Assembly (NCBI RefSeq): GCF_000968015.1
Contig: NZ_LACH01000013.1
Coordinates: 1-58,571 of the forward strand
DNA: 58,571 nucleotides
Source: Pseudomonas fluorescens
Lineage (GTDB): Bacteria > Pseudomonadota > Gammaproteobacteria > Pseudomonadales > Pseudomonadaceae
Direction: 5' to 3'
Positions 29,980 to 38,487 of the stretch are shown here, piece by piece. Under the pieces are notes generated by a model. It had not been told where the DNA came from. It saw only the letters and a list, made by a program, of their open reading frames with translations, and ran no database searches. Within the stretch, counting starts at the first letter, position 1. Every line of letters starts with the position of its first letter. Position numbers and translations under genes: made by a program.

Positions 29980-31038
29980 ATGCGTTTTTTTTCCAGATTT
30001 TTGTTTGCGGGCTGTTTGTCATTGGTCAGCCTGGCGAGTCATGCCGAAACCGTCAAAAACCTGTATCAGGTGCGTCAGCCTGTCAGTGGTCAAACCCCGG
30101 AAGTGCGTGATCAGGCGACCCAGCAAGCGCTGGATACGTTGGTGTTGCGTCTGACCGGCGATCCCAAGGCTGCGCAAAGCCCGGGGTTGGCGGCACTGCG
30201 CAAGGACCCGCAGCAAATCATCAGTCAGTACGGTTTTGACGCTGGCCCGCCGGAAGTGCTGAAGGTCGATTTCGACCCGGCCACCACCGAGCAAGCGTTG
30301 CGCCGTGCCGGGCTGTCGTTGTGGGGGGCGAACCGGCCTTCGATTCTCGGCTGGTGGCTGAACGACTCCACCGAGGGGTCAAGCCTGGTCGGCGATGCCC
30401 AGGCCAGTGCAGCACCGCTGCGTCGAGCAGCGCAACACCGTGGTTTGCCGCTGCGCCTGCCCCTGGCCGATCTGAGTGAGCAGATCGTCGCCACGGCACC
30501 AAATCTGGAAGGTACGGATGCGACGCCACTGCGCGGGGCATCGGAGCGTTACAACGCTGACGCCTTGCTCGCGGTGCATGCCCGTGAAGAGGGCGGGCAG
30601 TGGCAGGCCAAGTGGCATTTGTGGCTCGGCGACAAGAAGGAGGCGGGCAGCGTGCAGGGCGCGGATCAGGCCGCGGTGGCCGATGCGGTGATGCTGGCGG
30701 TCAGTGAGCGGCTGGCGCCTCGGTTTGTCGTCAAACCGGGTGCTTCGGGCGAACAATTGCTCGAAGTGCAGGGCATGAACCTGGAGCACTACGCGGCGCT
30801 TGGGCGTTTGCTGGAGCCGTTTGGTGCACGCCTGCAAAGTGTCGACGGCGACCGGATTCTCTATCGGGTCAATGGCAGCGCCGAGCAGTTGAAGGCGCAA
30901 TTGGCGCTGGCCAGGTTGCAGGAGGTTCCGGCCGGTGAAGCGCCGACTCCAGCCGCACCGGTTCAGCCGGCCGTGGGTTCGGCACCGGTAGTAGCGCCGA
31001 CTCCGGCACCTGTGCCGCAGTTGAGATTCCGTTGGTAA
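29980..31038 (+). CDS. DUF2066 periplasmic protein
   Basis: This 352-residue protein starts MRFFSRFLFAGCLSLVSLASHAET, a cleavable Sec signal, and belongs to the DUF2066 family. The C-terminal tail is rich in Pro and Ala (about residues 320-345). Function is unknown. I start at 29980, with AGGAATCC just upstream; the open frame extends 30 codons further but that part lacks conservation. It is followed after 38 bases by a PerM-type permease and then hda, an arrangement I recall as conserved in Pseudomonas, but the reason for it is unclear. Confidence 0.83.
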   Translation: MRFFSRFLFAGCLSLVSLASHAETVKNLYQVRQPVSGQTPEVRDQATQQALDTLVLRLTGDPKAAQSPGLAALRKDPQQIISQYGFDAGPPEVLKVDFDPATTEQALRRAGLSLWGANRPSILGWWLNDSTEGSSLVGDAQASAAPLRRAAQHRGLPLRLPLADLSEQIVATAPNLEGTDATPLRGASERYNADALLAVHAREEGGQWQAKWHLWLGDKKEAGSVQGADQAAVADAVMLAVSERLAPRFVVKPGASGEQLLEVQGMNLEHYAALGRLLEPFGARLQSVDGDRILYRVNGSAEQLKAQLALARLQEVPAGEAPTPAAPVQPAVGSAPVVAPTPAPVPQLRFRW

Positions 31039-31076
31039 GGTTTTCTTTCTTTATATAGATGCATAGGGAGTTGTAC

Positions 31077-32150
31077 ATGGCCGATACGCGGCGTTGGTTC
31101 TGGTTGGGTGGGGTGATCCTGCTCTGCGCGTTTGTCTGGCTGTTGCATCCGATCCTGACGCCATTTCTGGTGGCGCTGCTGTTGGCTTATCTGTTCGATC
31201 CATTGGTGGATCGGCTGGAGAAGGCCGGTCTGTCTCGGGCCTGGGGCGTGGTGGCGGTGTTTGCACTGTTCACCCTGATCTTTACGACCTTGCTGTTGGT
31301 GTTGGTTCCGATGCTCGCCAAGCAGCTGTTTCGCTTGTACGAATTGGCGCCGCAGATGCTCGACTGGTTGCAGCACACCGCACTGCCGTGGGCGCAATCG
31401 AAATTCGGGCTCTCGGATAATTTCTGGAAGTTCGACAAGCTCAAGGCTGCAATCAGCGAGCACATGGGCCAGACCACCGACATTGTCGGGGTCGTGCTGA
31501 GTCAGGCGACGGCTTCCGGGCTGGCGCTGATCGGTTGGCTGGCGAATCTGGTGCTGATTCCGGTGGTGAGCTTCTATCTACTGCGGGACTGGGACCTGAT
31601 GATGGCCAAGATCCGCGGTCTGTTGCCCCGTGACCGCGAAGAGCGCGTCGTGATCCTGGCGGGTGAATGCCATGAAGTGCTGGGTGCATTCGTGCGCGGA
31701 CAGTTGCTGGTGATGGTGGCGCTGGGCGTGATCTACGCGGCGGGTCTGATGTTGGTAGGGCTGGAGCTGGGGCTGTTGATTGGGTTGATTGCCGGTCTGG
31801 CGGCGATCGTGCCGTACATGGGGTTCGTTATCGGGATCGGTGCGGCCTTGATTGCCGGGTTGTTCCAGTTCGGTGGCGATCTGTATCCCATGATCGGAAT
31901 CGTCGTGGTGTTCATGGTGGGGCAGGCGCTGGAAGGCATGGTGCTGACGCCATTGCTGGTGGGGGACCGGATCGGTCTGCACCCGGTGGCGGTGATCTTC
32001 GCGATTTTGGCGGGGGGCGAGCTGTTCGGATTTACCGGCGTGCTGCTGGCGCTGCCGGTGGCGGCGGTGATCATGGTGCTGGTTCGCCATGTGCATGATT
32101 TGTATAAAGATTCTGATATCTACAGCGGTACCGACGAGCCTGAGCGCTAA
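31077..32150 (+). CDS. AI-2E/PerM family permease
   Basis: This 357-residue inner-membrane protein belongs to the AI-2E transporter (PerM/TqsA) superfamily. It has eight or so hydrophobic segments and the family-typical SFYLLRDWDLM and RGQLLVMVALGVIYAAGLMLVG. Known family members export autoinducer-2, act as Na+/H+ antiporters or have no known substrate, so the name is structural only. The ATG at 31077 follows GGGAG. It sits between the DUF2066 gene and hda; E. coli also places perM-like genes near purine and hda genes. Confidence 0.88.
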   Translation: MADTRRWFWLGGVILLCAFVWLLHPILTPFLVALLLAYLFDPLVDRLEKAGLSRAWGVVAVFALFTLIFTTLLLVLVPMLAKQLFRLYELAPQMLDWLQHTALPWAQSKFGLSDNFWKFDKLKAAISEHMGQTTDIVGVVLSQATASGLALIGWLANLVLIPVVSFYLLRDWDLMMAKIRGLLPRDREERVVILAGECHEVLGAFVRGQLLVMVALGVIYAAGLMLVGLELGLLIGLIAGLAAIVPYMGFVIGIGAALIAGLFQFGGDLYPMIGIVVVFMVGQALEGMVLTPLLVGDRIGLHPVAVIFAILAGGELFGFTGVLLALPVAAVIMVLVRHVHDLYKDSDIYSGTDEPER

Positions 32151-32380
32151 GGTTCGTTGATAGTTGGTAACGGGCGGCCTGGTTCCATGCCGGGTTGGCC
32201 CGCATCCCTTGCGCTACTGTCACATGCGCCGCCAAAGAAACTGTCATAAAACCAGTGTGTTAACGCAAACCTTTGATTTTGCTTGTGGTCTGTCGCATTG
32301 TGCGACCCGCCTCACGGGTATAAACTTCGCAAACTTTACACAGAGGCCACTAACGGTTCCTTTGGAACTGTTCAGTCAGC

Positions 32381-33085
32381 ATGAAACCGATTCAGCTGCC
32401 CCTAGGTGTGCGTCTGCGTGATGACGCTACCTTTATCAATTACTATCCAGGCGCCAATGCCGCTGCACTCGGCTATGTCGAGCGGCTATGCGAAGCCGAC
32501 GCCGGGTGGACCGAAAGCCTGATTTATCTCTGGGGCAAGGACGGGGTAGGGCGTACGCACTTGTTGCAGGCGGCCTGCCTGCGCTTCGAGCAACTGGGGG
32601 AGCCGGCGGTGTATTTGCCGTTGGCCGAACTGCTTGATCGCGGCATCGCCATCCTCGACAACCTTGAACAGTACGAACTGGTCTGCCTGGATGATTTGCA
32701 GGCGGTGGCCGGTCGGGCGGATTGGGAAGAGGCGCTGTTCCATCTCTTCAACCGTCTGCGTGACAGCGGTCGACGCCTGCTGATTGCCGCGTCGACATCC
32801 CCGCGTGAGCTGCCGGTGAAGCTGGCGGACCTCAAATCCCGTCTGACATTGGCACTGATCTTTCAGATGCGTCCGCTCTCCGACGAAGACAAGTTGCGTG
32901 CCCTGCAACTGCGCGCATCTCGTCGCGGTCTGCACCTGACCGATGAAGTCGGGCATTTTATTTTGACCCGCGGTACGCGCAGCATGAGTGCACTTTTCGA
33001 GCTGCTTGAGCGTCTCGATCAGGCCTCCCTTCAAGCTCAGCGCAAGCTGACGATTCCCTTCTTGAAAGAAACCCTGGGCTGGTGA
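32381..33085 (+). CDS. hda: DnaA regulatory inactivator Hda
   Basis: Hda acts with the DNA-loaded beta clamp to stimulate ATP hydrolysis by DnaA and prevent re-initiation. The 234-residue AAA+ protein begins with the clamp-binding motif MKPIQLPLGVRL (QLPLGV), followed by the nucleotide-binding GKDGVGRTHLLQA (Walker A variant) and VCLDDLQAVAG (Walker B). The start ATG is preceded by a weak ribosome binding site. It lies 230 bases after the permease gene; that gap has no gene or clear signal. Confidence 0.95.
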   Translation: MKPIQLPLGVRLRDDATFINYYPGANAAALGYVERLCEADAGWTESLIYLWGKDGVGRTHLLQAACLRFEQLGEPAVYLPLAELLDRGIAILDNLEQYELVCLDDLQAVAGRADWEEALFHLFNRLRDSGRRLLIAASTSPRELPVKLADLKSRLTLALIFQMRPLSDEDKLRALQLRASRRGLHLTDEVGHFILTRGTRSMSALFELLERLDQASLQAQRKLTIPFLKETLGW

Positions 33086-33299
33086 AGCCAAGGCCTGTAG
33101 CGGGTTTCGGCATATTTCAGGCGCCAAGAAATCCGCTTTCCTACAAGGCTGCAGGCTGCGCGAGTGTCTAAAACGGGCTTAAGCGCTTAGATGTAAACGC
33201 GAAACCAAGAAGTCACATAAAGTTCGATTGAATTTGCAAATGAGGATGATAGTAGGCATAGTCTCGGCTTCTTTAGAACTATCAGCCACGGTCGTGCCC

Positions 33300-33950
33300 A
33301 TGCTAAATCGCTTTGCACCCCTCGTGCCCCTCGCACTCGTCACCCTGTTGTTCGGTTGCGCTGCCCACTCTCCAGTGTCCCAGCAAGAGCAACAACAGCA
33401 GGTTAAAAATTCTGCTACCGCCCAATCTTCTGCTCTTTATCAGCAAGCTCTTTTTCAAGAAGAGGCGGCTACTGAAAAAGAACTGGCAGACTTCGCCGGC
33501 GGCAAGTCGTACCAGCTTCCGGTTCTGGCCGACAGCATCCTTGAACGCGGCATGTCCCTGATCGGTACCCGTTACCGTTTCGGCGGCACCTCCGAAGCTG
33601 GCTTTGATTGCAGCGGCTTCATCGGTTACCTGTTTCGTGAAGAAGCCGGTCTGAACCTGCCACGCTCCACCCGCGAAATGATCAACGTCGACGCTCCGCT
33701 GGTTTCTCGCGGCAAACTGGAGCCGGGCGACTTGCTGTTTTTCGCCACCAATGGCCGTCGCGGTCGCGTCAGTCACGCCGGGATCTACCTGGGTGACAAC
33801 CAGTTCATTCATTCCAGCAGTCGCAAAAGCGGTGGTGTCCGGATCGATAGCCTGGGCGACAGCTACTGGAGCAAAACCTTCATCGAAGCCAAGCGCGCAC
33901 TCGCGATGGCACCGACTGCGGCCCCGACGATCGTCACGGCTCGCAAGTAA
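33300..33950 (+). CDS. NlpC/P60 lipoprotein hydrolase (first of two)
   Basis: This 216-residue protein starts MLNRFAPLVPLALVTLLFGC, a lipoprotein signal with Cys20 as lipidation site. A Gln-rich linker (QQEQQQQ) follows, then an NlpC/P60 cysteine peptidase domain from about residue 80: RYRFGGTSEAGFDCSGFIGYLF carries the catalytic Cys, and VSHAGIYLGDNQFIHSS the His. Such proteins cleave cell-wall peptides between D-Glu and meso-DAP. I start at 33300 because the lipobox is then correctly placed; an in-frame ATG at 33228 lies too far upstream. A terminator separates it from the next NlpC/P60 gene. Confidence 0.9.
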   Translation: MLNRFAPLVPLALVTLLFGCAAHSPVSQQEQQQQVKNSATAQSSALYQQALFQEEAATEKELADFAGGKSYQLPVLADSILERGMSLIGTRYRFGGTSEAGFDCSGFIGYLFREEAGLNLPRSTREMINVDAPLVSRGKLEPGDLLFFATNGRRGRVSHAGIYLGDNQFIHSSSRKSGGVRIDSLGDSYWSKTFIEAKRALAMAPTAAPTIVTARK

Positions 33951-34033
33951 GCGGACTTTTTGTAAGGTGAACTTAAAGTCTTACTTGAAGTTTGCCACGT
34001 AGCAGCTAGAATCCTGATCTATTATTGATGGCA

Positions 34034-34067
34034 AACCGCCTGCGTCCTGCGCAGGCGGTTTTCTTTT
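34034..34067 (+). terminator. Terminator between the two NlpC/P60 genes
   Basis: AACCGCCTGCG and CGCAGGCGGTT pair closely and are followed by TTCTTTTCT. It lies about 80 bases after the first NlpC/P60 gene. Confidence 0.88.
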
Positions 34068-34115
34068 CTGCGCCCCCTGCAGAAAAAGCCGCAGCCAGAT
34101 CAGGATGTTCTGCAT

Positions 34116-34652
34116 ATGTCGATGTCGGCCCGCCTCGCAATCATGTTCCTCGCAGCGCTGCTCAGCGCCTGCGCCAGCCGTACACCGCCCCCTGCACCGG
34201 TGGTTCGCGCTCCCATTGTTTTCAATTCCTCCCAACCATTCTCTCCTGAGGCAGAAGACGTCTTGTTCCGCGCGCTCGGCCTGGTGGGCACGCCGTATCG
34301 TTGGGGTGGCAACACGCCGGATTCGGGTTTCGATTGCAGCGGGCTGATCGGTTATGTCTACCGTGACGTCGCCGGCATTTCCCTGCCGCGTACCACGCGC
34401 GAGATGATCAGCATGCAGGCGGCCAGCGTGGGAAAGGAAGGTCTGCAAACCGGCGATCTGATCTTCTTCGCCACCAATGGCGGTTCTCAGGTCAGTCACG
34501 CCGGGATCTACGTCGGCGAAGGTCGCTTCGTCCATGCGCCCGCCACCGGCGGCACGGTGAAGCTCGACAGTTTGTCCAAAGCTTACTGGCAGAAAGCCTA
34601 TCTGAGCGCCAAGCGCGTCTTGCAACCTGAGCACTTGGCACGCAACCCCTAA
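34116..34652 (+). CDS. NlpC/P60 lipoprotein hydrolase (second of two)
   Basis: This 178-residue protein is a paralogue of the upstream gene. It begins MSMSARLAIMFLAALLSAC, a lipoprotein signal with lipobox LSAC, then a short Pro-rich linker and an NlpC/P60 domain: TPYRWGGNTPDSGFDCSGLIGYVY with the catalytic Cys and VSHAGIYVGEGRFVHAP with the His. It lacks the Gln-rich linker of the first copy. Both probably act on peptidoglycan stem peptides. The O-methyltransferase gene starts 15 bases downstream and may be cotranscribed. Confidence 0.9.
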   Translation: MSMSARLAIMFLAALLSACASRTPPPAPVVRAPIVFNSSQPFSPEAEDVLFRALGLVGTPYRWGGNTPDSGFDCSGLIGYVYRDVAGISLPRTTREMISMQAASVGKEGLQTGDLIFFATNGGSQVSHAGIYVGEGRFVHAPATGGTVKLDSLSKAYWQKAYLSAKRVLQPEHLARNP

Positions 34653-34667
34653 ATCGCAGAGGTTGTC

Positions 34668-35321
34668 ATGACCGCTCGCACACTCAATCTCGACGATTCC
34701 CTGTATCAATACCTGCTCGACGTTTCCCTGCGCGAAACGCCGCTGCTCAAGCGTTTGCGTGACGAAACCCAAGCGCTGCCCATGGCTCGCTGGCAGGTGG
34801 CGCCCGAGCAAGGTCAGTTCCTCGCGCTATTGGTGAAACTCACCGGCGCCAAGCGCCTGCTGGAAGTGGGCACCTTTACCGGTTACAGCGCCTTGTGCAT
34901 GGCGGCTGCATTGCCGGATGACGGCTCGCTGATCTGCTGTGACATTCCCGGTGACTACAACGCCACTGCGCGGCGTTACTGGCAGGAAGCGGGGCTTGCC
35001 GAGCGGATCGATCTGCGTCTGGCGCCCGCGCTGGAAACCTTGGCCCAGCTGGATCAGCAAGTGCCATTCGACCTGATCTTCATCGATGCCGACAAAGCCA
35101 ACTACCCACGCTATCTGGAGCACGCATTACGTCTGCTGCGCGTCGGCGGTCTGGCGGTGTTTGATAACACGCTGTGGAGTGGCCGGGTGCTTGAGGACAA
35201 TCCCGAGAGCGAAGACACCCGAGCCATCCAGGCGCTCAATCGCGCCTTGAAGGATGACGCGCGTGTCGACCTGTCGTTGTTGCCGTTGGGCGATGGATTG
35301 ACGTTGTGTCGCAAGCGCTAA
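34668..35321 (+). CDS. Class I SAM-dependent O-methyltransferase
   Basis: This 217-residue cytosolic protein belongs to the caffeoyl-CoA/catechol O-methyltransferase type (Methyltransf_3). KRLLEVGTFTGYSALCMAAAL is the SAM-binding motif I, DLIFIDADKANYPRYLEH carries the metal-binding Asp, and LAVFDNTLWSGRV the second metal site (Asp-Asn). The substrate is probably a catechol or hydroxylated phenol but cannot be deduced. GAGGTTGTC precedes the ATG. A REP pair follows. Confidence 0.9.
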   Translation: MTARTLNLDDSLYQYLLDVSLRETPLLKRLRDETQALPMARWQVAPEQGQFLALLVKLTGAKRLLEVGTFTGYSALCMAAALPDDGSLICCDIPGDYNATARRYWQEAGLAERIDLRLAPALETLAQLDQQVPFDLIFIDADKANYPRYLEHALRLLRVGGLAVFDNTLWSGRVLEDNPESEDTRAIQALNRALKDDARVDLSLLPLGDGLTLCRKR

Positions 35322-35332
35322 GCGCTGATCCC

Positions 35333-35422
35333 TGTGGGAGCGAGCTTGCTCGCGATGGGGGCAGCACATCAAATATTGATGTTGCCTGACCCACCGCTAT
35401 CGCGAGCAAGCTCGCTCCCACA
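35333..35422. repeat. REP pair (REPIN-like)
   Basis: Facing REPs of the common GAGCAAGCTCGC type flank about 40 bases between convergent genes. Confidence 0.9.
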
Positions 35423-35439
35423 GGTGATGTTTGTTGTAG

Positions 35440-36753
35440 CTACCTGATCGCCGACACGCGCCACACCTTGTTGCCCACGTCATCCGCCACTAACAAATCA
35501 CCCTGCTGATCAATCACCACACCTACCGGCCGGCCCATGGCTTTTTCCTCGTTGTTGAGGAAACCGGTGAGCACATCAATCGGCTGCCCGATCGGTTTCC
35601 CTGCACTGAACGGTACGAAAATCACTTTGTAGCCACTGTGCGGTTTACGGTTCCATGAGCCGTGCTGGCCGATGAAAGCGCCTTCCTTGAACTGCGCCGG
35701 CAGTCTGTTGCCTTCAGCAAACGTCAGGCCCAGCGATGCGGTATGCGGGCCGACCGCGTAGTCCGGCGCAATGGCCTTGGCCACCAGATCAGGATTTTGC
35801 GGCTCGACGCGGATGTCGATGTGCTGGCCGTAATAGCTGTAAGGCCAGCCGTAGAACCCGCCGTCCTTCACTGAGGTGATGTAGTCCGGCACCAGATCGC
35901 TGCCGATTTCGTCGCGCTCGTTGACCGCCGTCCACAGTGCGCCGCTGCGAGGTTCCCAAGCCAGGCCGTTTGGATTACGTATCCCCGAGGCGAAGATCCG
36001 ATGGTTGCCGGTGGCACGATCCACTTCCCAGATCGCCGCGCGACCTTCTTCCTTGTCCATGCCGTTTTCCGCAACGTTGCTGTTGGAGCCCACCGTGACG
36101 TACAGCTTGCTGCCGTCCTTACTGGCGATGACGTTTTTGGTCCAGTGGTGATTCAGCGTACCGCCCGGCAAGTCGATCACCTTCATAGGCTGCGACTTGA
36201 TCGCCGTCTCGCCGTTTTCATAGTGGAAGCGCAGCAAGCGGTCGGTGTCGGCGACGTACAGGTCATTGCCGACCAGGGTCATGCCGAAGGGAGAGTTGAG
36301 GTTTTCCAGGAACACCGTGCGGGTTTCGGCGATGCCGTCGTGGTCCTTGTCCCGCAGCAGCGTGATGCGGTTCGGGCTCGGTACTTTGGCGCCAGCACGG
36401 CCCATGACTTTGCCCATGACCCAACCACGAACGCCTTTGCCGTCATCGGGTTTGGGCGGTGCGTTGGTTTCGGCCACCAGCACGTCACCGTTGGGCAACA
36501 CATAGAGCCAGCGCGGGTGATCGAGACCTTCGGCAAAAGCCGCGACCTGAGTCCCTGTCGCGGCGATGGGTTTCGTGCCGTCCGGCCAACCGATCGCCGG
36601 GGCGATGTTCACCGTCGGGATCAGGGTTTTGTTCGGTTCTGGCAGCTTGGGCGACGGGCCGATGCCGTCGGAGACTTGCAGCCTGGCGGTTTCACCACAG
36701 GCGGCAAGCCCTCCGGCGAGCACGATGACGAGAGCGAGCGGGGGCTTGCGCAT
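35440..36753 (-). CDS. Sorbosone dehydrogenase-like PQQ-type beta-propeller lipoprotein
   Basis: This 437-residue protein begins [19 protein letters not shown], a lipoprotein signal with lipobox LAAC. The rest is a six-bladed propeller of the glucose/sorbosone dehydrogenase family, shown by [45 protein letters not shown] and [11 protein letters not shown] near the active centre. PQQ-dependent aldose or sorbosone oxidation in the periplasm is known for the family. The substrate in this organism is unknown. No other sugar gene is adjacent. The ATG has AAGAT upstream. Confidence 0.86.
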   Translation of the reverse strand: MRKPPLALVIVLAGGLAACGETARLQVSDGIGPSPKLPEPNKTLIPTVNIAPAIGWPDGTKPIAATGTQVAAFAEGLDHPRWLYVLPNGDVLVAETNAPPKPDDGKGVRGWVMGKVMGRAGAKVPSPNRITLLRDKDHDGIAETRTVFLENLNSPFGMTLVGNDLYVADTDRLLRFHYENGETAIKSQPMKVIDLPGGTLNHHWTKNVIASKDGSKLYVTVGSNSNVAENGMDKEEGRAAIWEVDRATGNHRIFASGIRNPNGLAWEPRSGALWTAVNERDEIGSDLVPDYITSVKDGGFYGWPYSYYGQHIDIRVEPQNPDLVAKAIAPDYAVGPHTASLGLTFAEGNRLPAQFKEGAFIGQHGSWNRKPHSGYKVIFVPFSAGKPIGQPIDVLTGFLNNEEKAMGRPVGVVIDQQGDLLVADDVGNKVWRVSAIR

Positions 36754-36821
36754 GCTGATCTTCCCTATGAATGCATTGACCTAATCAATAGAGAAGCGCA
36801 GGTGATCGATGGTTCAACTGG

Positions 36822-37406
36822 TCAGCCGCGGGCTTCCTTGAACAGCACGGCAATGCCGGGATGATAGTTGCCGGCTTCGTTGCGCAATTTGCGATAGGCA
36901 TAGGGGAAGTACCAGGCCACGGCGCAGGTGTGTTCCTTTTGCAGATCGTCGACCATGTCCTGGAGTTCTTCCGGGGTGGCGCTTTGTTGGGCTTTTTGCG
37001 GCGCGACGAACAGGCAGCCGAGTTTCAGGTCGCTGGCGTAGCTGATGCGTTTGGCATCGCTGGTGATGTCCTGCAATGCTTGAGTCAGGTTCAGGCTGTT
37101 GACGCGTGGCCAGCGTTGGGTCGCCTGAAGATAAGCGCGTTCTTCGCTGGTCGCGATAAACAGATCGGCGCGGCCATTGCGTTCGCCTTCTTCGGTCTGT
37201 TTACGGGTTGGTGTTTGTTGCAGTGTCACCATTTCCGCCATCCAGGCTGCGGCGGAAAGCAGGCCCAGGTTGGCCTTTTCGTCGTACCAGTAAGGCGTGT
37301 CGTTATCGCCGCGCACGGCGTTGTAGCGGTCGATACAGTCAAACCAGCGTTCCAGCACCGGGCGCAGGAATTCCAGCTTCGGATTGCTGATGATCATGCC
37401 TTGCAT
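36822..37406 (-). CDS. Conserved hypothetical protein, divergent from the cobalamin operon
   Basis: I do not recognise a named family. The 194-residue protein has no signal peptide or membrane segment and is rich in Glu, Ala and Arg. It starts MQGMIISNPKLEFLRPVLER and contains WFDCIDRYNAVRGDNDTPYWYDEKANLG and a segment AVAWYFPYAYRKLRNEAGNYHPGIAVL. The ATG at 37406 is chosen because AAGGGTGAG lies 8 bases before it; an alternative ATG is 3 codons later. It faces away from the cobalamin riboswitch; a link is possible but is not shown. Confidence 0.7.
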   Translation of the reverse strand: MQGMIISNPKLEFLRPVLERWFDCIDRYNAVRGDNDTPYWYDEKANLGLLSAAAWMAEMVTLQQTPTRKQTEEGERNGRADLFIATSEERAYLQATQRWPRVNSLNLTQALQDITSDAKRISYASDLKLGCLFVAPQKAQQSATPEELQDMVDDLQKEHTCAVAWYFPYAYRKLRNEAGNYHPGIAVLFKEARG

Positions 37407-37534
37407 GTGGCTCACCCTTTTTATTGTGTTGTGAGATTGTGGCTCTTTGATATCACTGCTGAGAGTGTGGCACAAGATTGGCGTCAGATAATTGATCGAC
37501 GGCAGTTATTCGCTTGCAGGCCGCCTGTCTTCAA

Positions 37535-37563
37535 TTGACGCTCCATCCCCAACCCTCTAACCT
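37535..37563 (+). promoter_or_regulatory. Sigma-70-like promoter of the cobalamin operon
   Basis: TTGACG (37535-37540), a 17-base spacer and TAACCT (37558-37563) predict transcription from about 37570, just ahead of the riboswitch. The -35 is close to consensus; the -10 is moderate. Confidence 0.6.
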
Positions 37564-37576
37564 TCGCGGCTTGTTT

Positions 37577-37785
37577 CAGGTGCTCTGTGACCTTGGTCGA
37601 CAGAGTGAAACAGGGAAGCCGGTGAGTGACGCTCTTCAAGCGACGAAGAGCCATGATCCCGGCGCTGCCCCCGCAACGGTAAATGAGTGAAGGCTGCGCC
37701 TTGAGCCACTGTGTCGATATTGACATGGGAAGGCGCGCAGTCAGGCAAAATGCCGCTCATGAGCCCGGAGACCGGCCTGATCCAT
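37577..37785 (+). promoter_or_regulatory. Cobalamin riboswitch
   Basis: The aptamer core is visible: GGGAAGCCGGTGA (37613-37625), the highly conserved GCTGCCCCCGCAACGGT (37664-37680), and the closing B12-box segment GAGCCCGGAGACCGGCCTG (37761-37779). Cobalamin riboswitches bind adenosylcobalamin and usually reduce translation or transcription of downstream cobalamin genes. The next gene, cobO, starts 90 bases on with a GGAG ribosome binding site at 37863. I see no clear intrinsic terminator in between, so translational control is more likely. Confidence 0.92.
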
Positions 37786-37875
37786 CCAGCGGCATCACGG
37801 TGGGCGATGCCAGGCTTCTTGCCGTCTATTCTTGTGCCTGCCCGCCGTTATCCAGCCTCAACGGAGAGCTCCCCC

Positions 37876-38487
37876 ATGACTGATACCCCCGATCGTGACG
37901 AACGTCATCTGGCGCGCATGCTGCGCAAAAAAGCCGTGATCGACGAACGCATCGCCAATTCCCCGAATGAATGCGGCCTGCTGCTGGTGCTGACCGGCAA
38001 CGGCAAAGGTAAAAGCAGCTCGGCCTTCGGCATGCTCGCCCGGTCCATGGGCCACGGCATGCAGTGTGGCGTGGTGCAGTTCATCAAGGGGCGCAGCAGC
38101 ACGGGCGAAGAACTGTTCTTCCGGCGCTTCCCGGAACAGGTACGTTTTCATGTGATGGGCGAGGGCTTCACCTGGGAAACCCAGGATCGCCAGCGCGACA
38201 TCGCCGCCGCTGAAGCCGCGTGGGCGGTGTCGCGCGAATTGCTGCGTGATCCGTCGATCGGCCTGGTGGTGCTGGATGAATTGAACATTGCGCTCAAGCA
38301 CGGCTATCTGGATCTCGATCAAGTGCTCAGCGACTTGCAGGCCCGTCCGCCGATGCAGCACGTGGTGGTCACCGGTCGCGGCGCCAAGCCGGAGATGATC
38401 GAACTGGCTGACACCGTCACCGAAATGGGCGTGATCAAGCACGCGTTCCAGGCCGGGATCAAAGCGCAAAAAGGCGTCGAATTGTGA
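37876..38487 (+). CDS. cobO: Cob(I)yrinic acid a,c-diamide adenosyltransferase
   Basis: CobO attaches the 5'-deoxyadenosyl group to the reduced cobalt of the corrinoid. The 203-residue protein has the nucleotide-binding LLLVLTGNGKGKSSSAFGM near residue 35 and VLDELNIALKHGY further along, both typical of the CobA/CobO/BtuR family. The ATG at 37876 has GGAG 9 bases upstream and is the first gene of the operon. It overlaps cobB by 4 bases (GTGA). An upstream in-frame extension would run into the riboswitch and is rejected. Confidence 0.95.
   Translation: MTDTPDRDERHLARMLRKKAVIDERIANSPNECGLLLVLTGNGKGKSSSAFGMLARSMGHGMQCGVVQFIKGRSSTGEELFFRRFPEQVRFHVMGEGFTWETQDRQRDIAAAEAAWAVSRELLRDPSIGLVVLDELNIALKHGYLDLDQVLSDLQARPPMQHVVVTGRGAKPEMIELADTVTEMGVIKHAFQAGIKAQKGVEL

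Noticed and set aside
37711..37875. Upstream extension of cobO
   Set aside because: The extended frame would translate riboswitch sequence, and the ATG at 37876 has a proper ribosome binding site and the family's normal N-terminus.
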